64,000 bases of DNA from positions 17,346,550 to 17,410,549 of the forward strand of contig NC_084707.1 in assembly GCF_033807575.1 (NCBI RefSeq), read 5' to 3'. This DNA is from Cydia pomonella (Eukaryota; Arthropoda; Insecta; Lepidoptera; Tortricidae). Under the pieces are notes generated by a model. That model saw only the letters and a list, made by a program, of their open reading frames with translations. It made no database searches and was not told the origin of the DNA. Within the stretch, counting starts at the first letter, position 1; each line of letters opens with the position of its first letter. Below, piece by piece: positions 36,657-49,395 of this stretch. Made by a program: the position numbers and the translations under genes.

Positions 36657-37025
36657 ACAATTTATTTATTAAAAAAACCAATTACCAAGATAGAGGTCTG
36701 ATTATATTTTTCCTGTAAAATTTATAGTAAAGTTAATATTATGTAAAAATTTCATAATTTTTCGTCGCGCACGCTCCCTATATATAGATTCGTCCTTCTT
36801 CTATAAGAGCTTTAAAAATGTACCCTTGCAACATTAGTTGCTTAGCAACGAAATATTCAATTTGTTGACAGACGGAATGTCATAATCATAACATAACAAT
36901 GCTGTTGTATTGTTCGAATCAATACTCAAATGTTTATTGAATAGACTTAAAAACTACTAAGGATATAAGTATAATGCTGAAGATATAACAAGGAATATAA
37001 CCCAAATAAATTCTCCATCAACGTT

Positions 37026-39020
37026 ATGAAGTTGTTAACTTTATTTACTTACAATGTGGAAATTCAGTACAAAAGCTACCTTCTATCGAAAGCAATGTTT
37101 TTCATATTGCTGACAAATGGACTTATTATTATCTTGCCATTCGTTTTTGCATACGGGGGTCGAGGTAAAAACAATAAATTCAAACTACAATGTCATGTCA
37201 TGTAATCTGTATATATGCGATGATCTAACCTAACTTTTTGCAGGGTTTTGGTTGAAGTCCCAGAGTTACTTTGAACAACCGGTGGTACATTTTACATACG
37301 ACTACTTGTTAGTGGCTGAGACCGATGATCCTAGTCAGCCAATAGTGTGTGGTAATGACAATTATGACCATGATGAATACTGTGCTGAATTTCAGGTAAA
37401 TATAACTACTTTCCAATAGTTACAATTCAAAGAGTAAGCTGTTCAGGTAAATATATGAAACAACATGATTGGGATTGAGGCATGGATTCATAGAACTAAA
37501 AAAGATGTCAAGAAAGAGTGTCAGATTTATATCATACCATGATAAAATGTGAAATACACTTCCACCATCCATTTACTTTGCTTGTCTTTTATACCACATC
37601 GGTGGCAAACAAGCATATGGCCCTCCTGATGGTAAGCAGTCTCCGTAGCCTATGTACAGCTGCAACTCCAGAGTAGTTACTTATGCATTACTAACCCTAA
37701 CACTGCACCCTTGTACTCTAGCAACCTTACGTACCAGCAGGAACACAAAACTACCACACTACTACACTACTGTCTGTTGTTAGTTTGCTTTACACATTTT
37801 CTTACTTACCTACTTCTAATCTCTACTTGTCTGTTTTTTGTAGGTGGATGAGCATGATAACAATGGTGATGGAAATAATGATGTATTGGAACTCAAATTT
37901 CTTCTCCAAATTCCTCCAGTCAAGACATTAGCTTCTATAGTTCTAGTTTTAGAAGTGGACTTCCAATTAAAGGTGAAGGCTACTTTCTGTACAAAATTTG
38001 CAATAAGATGCTTTATATTCTGTTTAATGCTATAACCACATAAGAAATTTTTCACTCTCTTCCATTGCAAATTTATTTATACAAGTAACTAAAGTCATCA
38101 TCAACTAGTATTGTGAATGTGGCCTTAGTAGAGCCTTAAAGGCTCAAACCATCAAGGCAAGGTTTGAAAGTTGTAACTGTAGTCATGTCATGACTCCTAG
38201 AGCCTCTCAAGATTTATAATATCCTAACCTCTCTTTATTCTTTACAGACTGTATGCCCACTTCACATGCAAGGTTTAGCAATAATAAATAAGGAATTTTC
38301 TCTACCACCCTCTGCATTAACTTACTACGGAGACTTGACATTACATCAGGCCTCCCACTTGCCATGTCATCCCAATACTATAGACACTATGTACAATACA
38401 TCTTTATTCAGATACTTGGAAAAGAAAGATAAAGATGTTGTAGATGCTATTTTGGAGGAATATTTTATCAGAGAAGGTAATATAAATCTGCAGTATTTAA
38501 AAATTTTTAAGCAAGAAGGTATAGATACTTAGATAGCCCATATTTTTCTTTGTGTACTTTGAGTATTTTATAACAGAACCACTTATTGTTTAAGTGGCAT
38601 GCAGCTACATAGTAAGTTAGTAAATATTCTTTATTGCACCACAAAGAAAACATTTAAAAACAGATTTACAATGTAAAGAAAGGTAACAGGCGGTGGCACC
38701 TTTGTTGATACATTTTATGCAAGTAACTAATATGATTTTAATCTAATTTACTTTCTGTTGCAGCTATTATTGACACGAAGACATTACACTCTAGGAGTCA
38801 AAATGGGCATACTGGAGCAATGAATATCAAAATACGATTAAGAATACCCGAGACACTGGTACTGTATACACCAAGCCTTCTGCAGGAACTGAAATGGGCA
38901 TGGCCACAGTATCTATCTATGGCAGTAGTACTTCACTGGATTTTTAATAGAATCAAAAAGTTTGTTTTCAGGAATCGCTTACTAATGGCATGGGAAGTAG
39001 TTGCATGGAAGAAACTTTAA
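37026..39020 (+). CDS. Tmem231: TMEM231, ciliary transition-zone membrane protein, 5 exons, 301 aa
   Basis: A B9/MKS-complex component that helps gate the base of cilia. In insects this is relevant to sensory neurons and sperm. Exons: 37026-37164, 37244-37395, 37844-37972, 38248-38476, 38764-39020, all GT-AG, totalling 302 codons. Recognised by the N-terminal SKA-hydrophobic segment (TM1 about 24-43), RGFWLKSQSYFEQPVVHF just after it, the acidic DEHDNNGDGNNDVLELKF, and a C-terminal block LKWAWPQYLSMAVVLHWIF (TM2 about 261-277) followed by NRIKKFVFRN. Length matches the family (about 300-320). AATAAA at 39078-39083 is a likely polyadenylation signal. Intron 2 holds a LINE tail and intron 4 a LINE-like 3' end. 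It is tail-to-tail with TIM21. Confidence 0.92.
37575..37745 (-). mobile_element. LINE 3'-tail fragment, copy 5, in TMEM231 intron 2
   Basis: CATCGGTGGCAAACAAGCAT, CCTGATGGTAAGCAGTCTCC and CTGCAACTCCAGAG, continuing to CCAGCAGGAACACAAAAC. It is longer than copies 1 and 4. Confidence 0.75.
38610..38700 (-). mobile_element. LINE-like 3' end in TMEM231 intron 4
   Basis: The minus strand reads GTTTTCTTTGTGGTGCAATA followed by AAGAATATTTACTAAC, resembling a LINE polyadenylation end. No coding part remains. Confidence 0.4.
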
Positions 39021-39344
39021 CTACAAATCTGCATAGTTACATGTATAGCTTACATATAATTTTCCGCATTTACCAAAAATAAAGGAATAAGTAAGTTAAT
39101 AATAATCCCAGAGACTACATACTTAATAGGCTGATATTTTCATTTAGAATATTAAGATAATAATATGTACCTAATAATATAAATAGTAATAAATAGGTAA
39201 TTTATGTAATGTTTTAATTTTGCTAATGTTGTAATTGATTTCAAATAAACAAATGAAAAAAATAATTTGTTCAACAATTTATAACTATAACAATTAGGTA
39301 TGTACACACTACTTATCTACATGATAATAATATACATGAGTTTT

Positions 39345-40719
39345 TCACTGAGTAAGGGTAAGCGTAGGTAATTGGCCAGCAAAATCTTTTCGGTCCAGTT
39401 CTGCACGATTGTCTTCAATTATGAAGGTTTTGCCACTGTAGTCATCTAGTTGCACCAATAGATATCGACACTGGTAGTTGCCATAATCATTCTGAAATCA
39501 AATTATTTCTCTGTGGTTATTCTTCTTGCTTATCAACATACATGATACACAATTATTTATTTATCTACTTAAATGTATCTATTAAAAATGATCCATTCAT
39601 TACTTTGTCCATAGGCTATGGTGACTGCTTACCATCAGGCGGGCCGTATGCTTGCTTGCCACCGTCATGGTATAAAAAAAAAGTTCCACTAAAAGTTACA
39701 ATTGTCATATAATTTAAAAACTACAATAAATCTAAAATCTTCCACATCCTAAACATGGTTACTTAAAAGGTCCAGTGAGAAAAGTATAAATTATGAAGCA
39801 TTTTTGTAATGATTGATGAAGATAACCAACCTGTTTCATATCCAGCTCAACAACTGCCTTATTCCTGATTCCTTTGATATAAAACCTCATCCTCATGTGT
39901 TTGATTCCATCCTTTTCATACACTGCATGACTGACATGCGTGCGACGTCGCCTTGAAGTCTCTTCTCCATAACCCTTAATTGGAGCACCCAATGCATCTT
40001 CTACCCTAGGATCCTAAAAATGGTAAAATATATCATCAGATGAAACCTCCAGCAGCCCACTATACCAAAAAAAATGTGTGATTTGAATCAAATGTTAGAA
40101 AATAGAATTGAATTTGTTTTGATAAAAATCCAGCAAAACAAAAACAACTTTGTTCCGATTAAAAATAATCTAGATTACATTGACGTTACTTAGTACTAGC
40201 ATTAGGCACAGACCTAATGGATGCTAGAAGAGTTATTTACAATTTGAAATTCACAAATATTTCAAATAATTTAGCGTATTTCATACTAAGAGACTTATGA
40301 GCTAAGTGCAGGATCTATTCTAGATTAATATTTACAGTCAGCTATGAAAGTGTACTTACTTGTTTGCACTTTTCTAAAGCAGTCGAATAAATGCTGTTTG
40401 CGCTGTTACTAGAAAATAACTCCCTGAAGACGTAATAAAAAATAATGCCGGTGACCCCAACACCTAGCAGTATAACGCCAGTATATGACACCGTTTTAGT
40501 GGTCTCCTTAATTTTTTCTCCTAACGGTCGGACATCAGTGGACACTTCCGCCTTTTCTTGGCTTTTTGCTAAACTACTTTCTCGTTTTTCTGTAGAATAG
40601 CATCGACTGCTGGTAAAATTATTTTTTTGAAGAACCATAGGTACAAATTGCAGAGGTCTACCATTCCGTAAACTTGGGAGAAACTTCGAAATAATTGTCA
40701 TTTTATTTACAGGGTTCAA
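39345..40719 (-). CDS. Timm21: TIM21, inner-membrane translocase subunit, 3 exons, 229 aa
   Basis: Subunit of the TIM23 presequence translocase. It spans the inner membrane and couples import to the TOM complex and respiratory chain. Exons: 40719-40360, 40013-39831, 39491-39345 (TGA 39347-39345), GT-AG, 230 codons. The first about 45 residues are basic and hydroxylated with no acids (presequence). A transmembrane helix lies at about 78-97 (YTGVILLGVGVTGIIFYYVF). The intermembrane-space domain includes DPRVEDALGAPIKGYGE, RRRRTHVSHAVY and KHMRMRFYIKGIR, which are diagnostic. An internal Met7 could also serve as the start. Intron 2 contains a LINE tail. The 5' end faces SLC66A2 across about 1 kb. 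Confidence 0.92.
39605..39672 (+). mobile_element. LINE 3'-tail fragment, copy 6, in TIM21 intron 2
   Basis: GTGACTGCTTACCATCAGGC and GGCCGTATGCTTGCTTGCCA end in a poly-A run. The orientation is opposite to the host gene. Confidence 0.7.
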
Positions 40720-41067
40720 GATATGCTTCAGGGATGAGCTGCACTGACCAAATTGTTTTATTTATTTTTAATGTATTTATATCTAATAATAATTTTAAGG
40801 TTATCGCTATTTTTTTGACAGTTGACACTATTGACAATACAGTGATAAAAGTCGAATAAGAAGAAAACAACTAAACGCAAATATTTCAAAAGATAAAACT
40901 AAAATATCATTACTTTATCACGTTTACAATAAAAAAATATATTTATTTAATTCAATAAAATATTGGTAATAATTATAAGAAACCACAAACGAATTTATCA
41001 CCTTATAACTTAACGCAGTGCACATAAAGAAGAAACCCAAAAAGAAACCGTTCAGACATATAATGAA

Positions 41068-41345
41068 TTTTTTTTTTATTGACAAGAACAATATACATAA
41101 TGGATATATACAGATGATTACTATAACTAGCTTATATCTAAAATAGGCCCTTGAGGCATTGTACCAAGGATGCTGGCGGCATTTCCTCGTTGTATCGCAA
41201 TACTGATACGTTGTGCGAGGAAGCCGCCAGCTCTTCGGTCACCAGTTACGTCAACCAGACGTTTCGCGATTTCTCCAAAAAACTTGTGCGCGCTGGGACC
41301 CCATGGACCTAGGGTTTCAACGCCAAAAGGTACAAATATGTATAT
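41068..41345 (-). pseudogene. LINE C-terminal fragment (QRGNAAS family), copy 2
   Basis: The minus strand encodes FVPFGVETLGPWGPSAHKF, then EIAKRLVDVTGDRRAG and SIAIQRGNAASILGT, with stop TAG at 41129-41127. It lies in the TIM21-SLC66A2 promoter interval and extends further 5' than copy 1. Confidence 0.6.
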
Positions 41346-41732
41346 TAAACTTTTGCACCAAAATTTGGAAAACAGTGCAATTCGACGTCTTGCCTCTATG
41401 TCAAACTTGTAAATTATAAACTGCTTCGATTATTGTGTGTAATATTAGGAGGAACCGGAACGTATTTTTGTATTGTCGATTTGTTGCGATGACACTAACG
41501 ATGACAAGCTAGTCCAATAATCAATTTTCATTCCATTCCAGCAGCTTGTTTTACAAAATAAATAAGATATTTTTACTAATCTAGCCAGTGTTTCTAGTAA
41601 TAAGGAAATGTATCCATTTGATTTTTCATAATGGTTTCCTTGAATTATAACAATGTTTTTTTTAAATACTAGTTTAGTTACATGCAAATTGTGCACAATT
41701 TGTTAATTAATTTATAAATATATCAACTAAAG

Positions 41733-44700
41733 ATGGATTGGATTATATCTGATGAGTTGGGGTTGACCGTCGGGCACCTCGTAGGATGGGGAGCAGCTGG
41801 AGCCATGATAATCGGTGGCGTAGCACCATACATTCCACAGTATCGTCAAATCAAAAGGACACAGGATGCTGAAGGGTTTTCCCTTTATGTTTGCTTAACT
41901 CTCCTAATAGCTAACACACTTCGTATATTATTCTGGTAAGTGCAAAATAGAAAAAAAAAAACTAAATATAAAAAAGAAACTCTATTGAACATAAAAGTTC
42001 TATTATTATTTATTTTAGGTTTGGCAAACGTTATGAGTTGCCGCTCCTGATTCAAAGTATTGTCATGAACATTACTATGTTTGTAATGATCCACCTCTGT
42101 GTTACTGTTCGCAAAAAAAGCCAAATCATAAGAGCAAGGGAGCGAATATTTACAGGTAAATAGTTTTTTGGTATGAAAATACTTACTTCCTTATACTTGA
42201 TGTGGCAAATGATGATCCCTATGAAAGTTCATATTGACTTACTTGACTTAAAGTCCTACGTCCCCTAGGTGGGGCAGAGGGTGTCCACAGTGCGCCGCCA
42301 TCTTGTTCTGTCTTGCGCTGCGTGCTTCGCCTCAGGCCATGATAGCCCAATTGCTGTCAACTCGGATGCCACTGAGCGCTGCCAGGACTGTTTGGGACGG
42401 CCTGAAAGTTCATATTGGTACGGAGTAACTATCAATGTCAAATGTTTTTAGACTTTTTTTGGTACTTTAACACAAATTTTTATTTAGAAATGTAACAATT
42501 AAATATAAAAAATACCATAAAACCTGTTTCTTGGATCCTTTTTAAATTAAGTCTACCCAAAAGCGAGTTGGAAAAACTGTTCTAGGGATCATCAATCGCC
42601 AGGTCAAGTATAGTTACAGAAACCTAAGTATAGATTATGAATACATTATTATTTTTTAAGTACATAATACTATATTATATTTTTTCTTTTGGTGTTTCTT
42701 TTTCAGCTTATTATTCTCATTTATTTATGTTGCAAACATTTTAAGCTTACTTTAAGTTGCTCTTTATAATCATATATTGTTTGACTAATTTTCTTTATTA
42801 TTTTTAGCATATTATTTTATTTTTAACACTATTTATCTTTTGTTTGGTGGTTGGTGTATTGATGGTGACATTAGGTGCATTATTCATGTTTTATATCCTA
42901 TTGTGTTGTGTGAACGGCTCAGACCAGCCAGATGAAACGGCACGCTGGCTAGAGCAACACAGCGGAGCACCTAGCGGGGAAAAACCCCATCGGTTTTATG
43001 GTGAGTGCTACTACAGTTAGTTCTTGGTATTGGTTGTGAAAACATTGTGTTTTGTCTTATCAATAAGTTTCATTTTTGTTTCAGAATCTGCTTACAAATT
43101 TACTTTGCATTCATCATGGTTCTGTGTGGTTTTCCATGCATTTTGAAGGAGTTACATGGCATAGTGAATGTGTTTGTTTTCATGACATTTTGATCATCAA
43201 GCTTTTATTTAATATACAATAGCATGTGGTGGTTTTTCATTTAAAGTTTTATTATTAAAAATATATATGAGAGGTAACAAAACCATTATTTTTGGTAAAG
43301 TACCTACATTTCTAGTTCAATGAACTGTTTTATCAAGGGTTACAACCTAATTACGGTATGATACATTATAGTTATAATTGTAGAATCTCCACGAGAGCAA
43401 CAATGGGTCAAATCTATCTGTACGTCACACTATTATCTTATCTATTGATGTCATTTGCCTCTGGCATGAGAATTTTGTGTTAAGCTTTACATTGTTACTT
43501 CCTTGTTGAATAGGGAGTTATGTTAGTTTTGTATTACTCATCATGTTCACTTTTGCAACAAATGCTTATATTATTTTTGTTTAATTTAACTTAGAAATGT
43601 ATTTATGTTGTCAAATATATTATAGTTTGACTAAAGTGCATTACAAAAAATTTTTTTTGTTTTTTACATATTTGTGTTGTTTGTATCCCATCCATCAAAT
43701 GCATATTAATTTATACTAATAGGCATGCTGCTGTGTAATGGTGTGTTAAGATAAGGCGACAATATTAATCACTGTTCAAATTCAAATTGTTATATGGAAT
43801 TACTAAAACCATAAATATAACTTGCTTCAAATCCCTACATAGTATGTCTCTTACTTTAAGATTGATCAGTTTAAATATAAACATTTTCAATGTATACTTG
43901 AATTCTAAATGTGTCAATGCAGACTCAATTAATTACACCTGCAACTCGTTAATAGCAAATAGATATGCTTTGTTCACTTTTGTTTTACGAATTAAGTCCC
44001 GTAGAAAGTTTTTTTTATGAATGCTCCTTTTTTGTAAGTAAGTGCATCATAATTGTAACTGTCCCCACGTAACCAGCTGCCTTGCGGAAATATTGCCTGA
44101 AGCAGCTAGGTGTCTGGACACGTGTCTCACCCGAAGCAAACGCACGCGCGGTCTCAATGCGACGGGCGAGGCACTTCTACAAAGATCTACTTGCTTACAC
44201 TGTCCAGTTGTTTATACGACTAAAGTAAGGACGCTAAGCAAGAAGAATTTTATACATTGACCCGCCTGTATCTATCTCTATCGCACGCACGGAATTATAT
44301 TGCTGCCTTGCCCCTGATGCTGGCGGTCAATGGAACCGGCAGGACCATGTACGAAATTATTCGTGATTAGCGTCCTTACTTTTTCTCATACAATTGTAAT
44401 ACTTCTAGGTTTTATTTTCCCGCTAATTTCGCATAACGTTAATTGCAGATATGGAAAGGAAATATTTCTGGGCGTGGACAGATTTCCAAAGCTACGTAGA
44501 CTGTATGCTCGTGTTCTCCGTGATCGGGGCCGCCGCCACGTACCTGATGATCGAGTTCGGGCCCTTCGTGGAGCTCATTGGGTTCATGGCCGTGTTTACG
44601 GAGGCCATGCTCGGGGCGCCGCAGATCGCCAAGAACCATCAGAACAAGAGCACGGAGGGGATGAGGTACGTTTGGTACAGAAATTTAAAAAACATAAAAG

Positions 44701-47700
44701 GAAAGTACGAAAAGTCACTTGACTATTTCCATACATTTATATCACATTTATATCAACAATTGTCATCTTAGCGGTGTTGTGTAAAGGCTTAAACGCTGCG
44801 TGTCTCCGCCGGTATTCTGCGCACTCCTGGCACGGCACGCCTCGTGCGAGCGTGACGCCTCGCTCACGCCGCGCTCGCGCCTCCCTGTAGTGTGAGGAAG
44901 CCTGAATACAAGCCAGCTTCCCAGCCTTGTAGAATCTAACTAAGAAGTACTTACGTAGCTTATGCTCGTACGTAGAGCTAACATAAATCTTATTCAGGCG
45001 TATGTGAGGGTTATTATTTTCATTGTTTTCTGTCGGGCCTCCCCCTCCTTACTAAATATTTATTACATTCTTGTGTTGATATTGGCATGTCCTTTTCTTC
45101 ATGTTTCAGCTTGAGCATGGTGATTATGTGGACCTGCGGTGACATATTCAAGACTGCTTATTTTGTATTGAGGGAGGCGCCCACGCAGTTCTGGGTGTGT
45201 GGCTCACTGCAAGTTGCGTTAGACGTTGTCATACTCTTCCAAGTAAGTATCATTGGCTAGGTACCTGCCCGCTGAGCAGGATAGTAGCGTCCTCCTAGTG
45301 GCTATGTGACATATTACTGATTTGACGGATATCAAATACATAATATGGAAATACGAGGCCATGAAATGACGTATTATTCACGTCGTAAGCGATCATTGCT
45401 TGTAGTTTCCCCATCAAGCATATCGAACAAGCATATTAGCTACAATACCATCAAATGATAAAATCTGATAAGTATAATATAAAGTAGCGTTCTTGACAAT
45501 TTTTGTAAATTTGCGCCACTTTGTCAGTTTGAAATAGCTGGTATCATATTTCGATAGCCTCACACCGAAACACCAACCACCATAGCAGTCCCAAAACGCT
45601 CTTGAGTGATAATTTATGTTATAGGGAGTCCGTTTTTTAGCATTAGAAGGTAAGCGATTCTGACGTGTCTTTTTATCGAAAAACACTTAAAAAATAAGTC
45701 ACGGCAAATATGTAACGATTATATATCATAAATATACAATCATTTCAATTCTTTAGCTTTCATAAGTAATAGTTACTGATAAAAAAAAGCGTTTTTCATT
45801 AAAAGGACTTGTTAAAATTGTTTAACTTTTTTCTAATGCTAAAAAACGAACTATAGTTCAAACACACAAGCTCGGCAACTACCTAATGTACCGGAACACT
45901 CACGGGCCTTCTAAAGTTCTATACCAATTTATAATGGTAAAGCCTGACCAATAATATATGATTTCATTGGAACTACATTTTTCATACTAAACTAAACTGT
46001 CACCCTATACATGAGAATAACAGCGCCCTCTTGACAATAGTCATATATTTCTGGTCGGTCTTTACTAAGACCTGGTTAAGTAAACCCATCTACAACTATA
46101 ATCAGAAATGCGACGTCATTTGTGGGGGTTTATTACCAGTTTTTATTAATAACTAGTGCCGAGTATTACGTATTTATAACAGCAACATTGTGGGTTCAAG
46201 AGTCGTTTAACATAACTAATTAAGTACATCGATAACAGATTGATTTACCGTGTTGTGTATACGACGCAAATTTAATGATGTCACTGTATGAAACCTTATG
46301 CAGATGGATATAGGGCTAGTATTATATCTGATTTTTGAATGGGTTGCTGCCATTTGGTTTAAATGAGTAGTATTTTTCAACACGTATTAGTGACGTGTTA
46401 CTGACTAGATGTTGATGTAGTGCAGGGACGCCCAGCCGGAAGCAAGCAGGCTGTCCATCGCTCGTTGCGTTCAAATTGACTAACTATTATGATTGTGTTA
46501 TGTTATGTTGGACATTGGCCTCTCGCCTACAAATATGTAAAATAAGAGGGATGAACCCGATGAATGCTTTACAATCAAAATCATACCGATCTGATAAATA
46601 ATCTATCTAGTGGTGACCGCACAAGCCATAAAAAGGTCAAATACGGCGTTCTCTGAATAAAATATTTCCTTTGGTAAAATTAATCTTTGTGTTTCTAAGA
46701 TGTATTTAAGAAGTATGCTTGTTTGCCACCGACGTAGTTTAATAAAAGTGGAGCCACTCAGATTTTTCGGGGGTTTCAGCGTCGGCGACGTCTGGGGTTA
46801 TAATTGGGTACTTGACACATGTTGAATATTATAACAAAATTTAGCTAAATGGATATAAAATGGGCCAATCATTTTAAAAAAGTGGAATTTAAACAGGCAT
46901 ATTGAGATTATAAAAAAATACTCCACCACTACTACTTGAGATTATAATAAGGCTTCAAAGGCTCAAAAAAAAAATTTTTTTTAACTTTTAAATATAAAGA
47001 AAAAAAGTATGCCATTCAATTCCTTAAATGTTATTGAAAAATAAATTGTATGACAACTATATACATAAACGCAATATTTCACGGTCAAAATAGCAATTTT
47101 CTTGATCTTCCATACATTTAGGACAGACTAATGTAATGTGACGTCACATTACATTATCATTTTGTTAGAGGCGTTTCAATCGTCGAGTGCGAGCGTCAGA
47201 CTTTAACTCTCATTTCTGACCTTTGCATGTGTTGCTTAAATGCCATGAGTCTCTATATAGACATTTGATCCTCAGGAAAATCAAGATCGACGGACATTTT
47301 TTTTTTAATAGCCTGTTTGAATGTCCCACTGCTGAGCAAAGGCCTCTCCCCCTGATTTCCACGATTCCCGATTTGGTATTTCCTCCGGCCAGTTGTCCGA
47401 TGGACATTATTTACAAAAAACTGTCAAGTAGCCAATTGTTTAAGTTTAGATTCTAAGTCAAGTTTGGTATCATTTCACACGCCACGACTTCTTTTGTTCA
47501 CGCAACCCCATATTTTATGAGCTGCACCTTCGACTACTACATATTATGTCAGTGTCGAGAGAATTATTAGAGCGATTTTTTAGCGGATGATACGTAAATA
47601 AAATCGGAATACATAGGGAATACTAGCGAACCCTGAACTCCGAAGTAGCTGCTGAGGATAAGTCCTCACCACCGGCGCGAGAAGAGAATGTGAGAAAAAT

Positions 47701-47798
47701 ATCAGTGATATTATAATTCGAGAAAGTACTTTGTTTTCCAGGTGTGGCTATACCGCCGCGACACGGCGGCGGCGCGGCGAGCGCGGCGCGGCGACTAG
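41733..47798 (+). CDS. Slc66a2: SLC66A2/PQLC1, PQ-loop membrane protein, 6 exons, 274 aa
   Basis: Seven-helix PQ-loop family membrane protein. Relatives are lysosomal or Golgi transporters and scramblase partners, and the exact substrate of this member is not settled. Exons: 41733-41935, 42019-42155, 42923-43000, 44449-44665, 45110-45242, 47742-47798 (TAG 47796-47798), GT-AG, 275 codons. The first PQ motif is in GGVAPYIPQYRQIKRTQDAE (Pro35-Gln36) and the second in EAMLGAPQIAKNHQNKSTEG (Pro197-Gln198). LIANTLRILFWFGKRYE and MVIMWTCGDIFKTAYFVLRE also match the family. Exon 3 encodes the variable hydrophilic linker and is the least certain exon, though its phase fits. The C-terminal tail is short and Arg/Ala-rich. 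Confidence 0.92.
42225..42420. repeat. Probable dispersed repeat in SLC66A2 intron 2
   Basis: GC-richer block (AAGTCCTACGTCCCCTAGGT through GGGACGGCC) that contrasts with the AT-rich intron and resembles lepidopteran LINE tails. The boundaries are a guess. Confidence 0.3.
43001..44448. other. SLC66A2 intron 3, no recognised feature
   Basis: AT-rich intron. A GC-richer patch at about 44080-44200 shows no family motif. Confidence 0.5.
45940..46068. mobile_element. Short MITE with TAAAGCCTGACCA termini
   Basis: TAAAGCCTGACCAATAATAT on the left and its mirror ATATTTCTGGTCGGTCTTTA on the right, about 127 bp, TA-flanked. It lies in intron 5 of SLC66A2. Confidence 0.7.
46712..46745 (+). mobile_element. 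LINE 3'-tail fragment, copy 7 (very short)
   Basis: TATGCTTGTTTGCCACCGAC followed by GTAGTTTAATAAAAG. Only the last about 30 bp of the tail remain, in intron 5 of SLC66A2. Confidence 0.6.
47300..47400 (-). mobile_element. LINE/SINE tail with GGCCTTTGCTCAGCAGTGGG
   Basis: The minus strand carries GAGAGGCCTTTGCTCAGCAG then TGGGACATTCAAACAGGC and a poly-A. It is related to the tail of the SINE at 50087-50395 (GGCCTGTGCCCAGCAGTGGG). Confidence 0.55.
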
Positions 47799-48734
47799 CA
47801 GTGGACCGAGAGCGACTTATAGCACCACCGCTGCCGCTGCCGCCTCCTAGCGGGACTCTTATGATAACTGCACAGTAACACGCTACTTTGCAAATAGCTA
47901 ATTGTGTTTTTTGTGACGTGACTCATCGAAACAGGATGAAATGAGAAATGCTGTCAACGGCGTCGGAACGGAAATAGCAACTTCCAAGTAGAAGAATACG
48001 ATAAGTAAATACGACATCTCTTATGTATATTGTTGGGAACATAGTATTCACTTCTTCAGAAACGAACTTTGCTTTTCATGCGACGAAATTAGTGACTCCA
48101 GGCTGTGCATTGTATAGGTACTTATAGGTACTCAACATTTCCAAGAAACGTCATTCGTCGCCACATAGAGCACACACCAACCGCGTGAACGCGTCTGTTT
48201 GCGGCGTCATAGTGATTTGAGCCCCGTCTTATCACTATCGTGCGGTGCGCGTGTAAAAAGGTAGCGCGATGTTGATACAATAGCGAACTTTTTTTAATCG
48301 CTCTTTTGCGCAACATCGCATAATACAGCGTCGTGTATAGGAATTCTGTCTTACTCCGCATTTACACATGCGACGAGGGAAATAATGATAGTGTGTACAC
48401 GCAGAGAAAACAGTGTATTCGCCATTTACTTGTGTGTAAAAGCGGAATTAGTTAAATAATGATAAAATGTGCCAATATCTAATTTTTATTACAATTGACT
48501 TCACAATTTTCGAAATAGGCGATTTTTATCGCATGTCGAAGGTGCTATAAGCTCGTGCCTCCTTAGTGACGTGATCAACGAGGTTATGATGGAAACTGAA
48601 TGAAGTTAATAACTGATCGCTCGTACTAGAAAACGCCTTTGTGTAAATGTTTCATTGACTGATCAAATGCTCAGGATGGTATTCCACCTGTCCAATTTTT
48701 GCTCCAATGTGTATTTGCATCTCACATTTTGCTT
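47799..48734. other. Downstream spacer of SLC66A2
   Basis: No gene recognised. GC-richer between 48160 and 48340 with near-palindromic pieces (GTTGATACAATAGCG / CGCAACATCGCATAAT) that could be another MITE with unclear ends. Confidence 0.4.
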
Positions 48735-48990
48735 AATGAGAGAGCGAGACGCAATGCACATTGGACAAAGAAATTGTACAGGTGAAGATCGTGCAGGCTG
48801 GAGGGCGTACTTTGGCGTTCCAAATGGCCGAAGACCGTCTGGACGTCCTAGGTACCGCTGGAGAGACAAAGTACAAAAAGACCTTAGCGAACGCGGCGAC
48901 GTCGAATGGACAGAAATGCATATGGCGGTCTTTGGTTTCGGAGGCCAAGATTGACTTCGGGTCGCTGCGCCTCAGCAGTAAGTCAGTATA
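48735..48990 (+). pseudogene. LINE C-terminal remnant (GRPRYRWRD)
   Basis: The plus strand encodes ERDAMHIGQRN, then GRRPSGRPRYRWRDKVQKDL, and in another frame WRSLVSEAKIDFGSLRL. These are typical end motifs of RTE/R-type LINE polyproteins, split by at least one frameshift. Confidence 0.55.
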
Positions 48991-49305
48991 GAATACCATC
49001 CTAAGGTACGCAAATATCTGGGTTCGAATAAAAAAAAAACGTATTTTTGTAACATTTCGCGCCTTCAATGAGGCCGTTCTCAACTAATTATTCGTGCATC
49101 CAGTCAATGAAAACTTTTTCCTTAGCGCCCTCTATACCTACCTACTGAACAATTGGCAGTTTTAAATATAGATGTCAGTGGTTAAAAGGTACAAAAGAAG
49201 GAGAGGTAGGTAGAATACAGTGGTAGGAGACCAACATTAGAAAATTGTTTGTTGCTTCCGTTATTTTAAGGGTGCAATCTACTAGTCGTACGTTCCTTTA
49301 GGCCG

Positions 49306-49395
49306 CTTTTCCACTAAAGCTAAGCTACTTTTACATACAAGTGATCCATAGGTTCGAAACTTCACAATTCAAACATCTTAGCTCTGGTGGAAGAC
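49306..49395. repeat. Small imperfect inverted repeat
   Basis: TTTTCCACTAAAGCTAAG pairs loosely with CTTAGCTCTGGTGGAAGA. It may be an eroded MITE. Confidence 0.35.
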
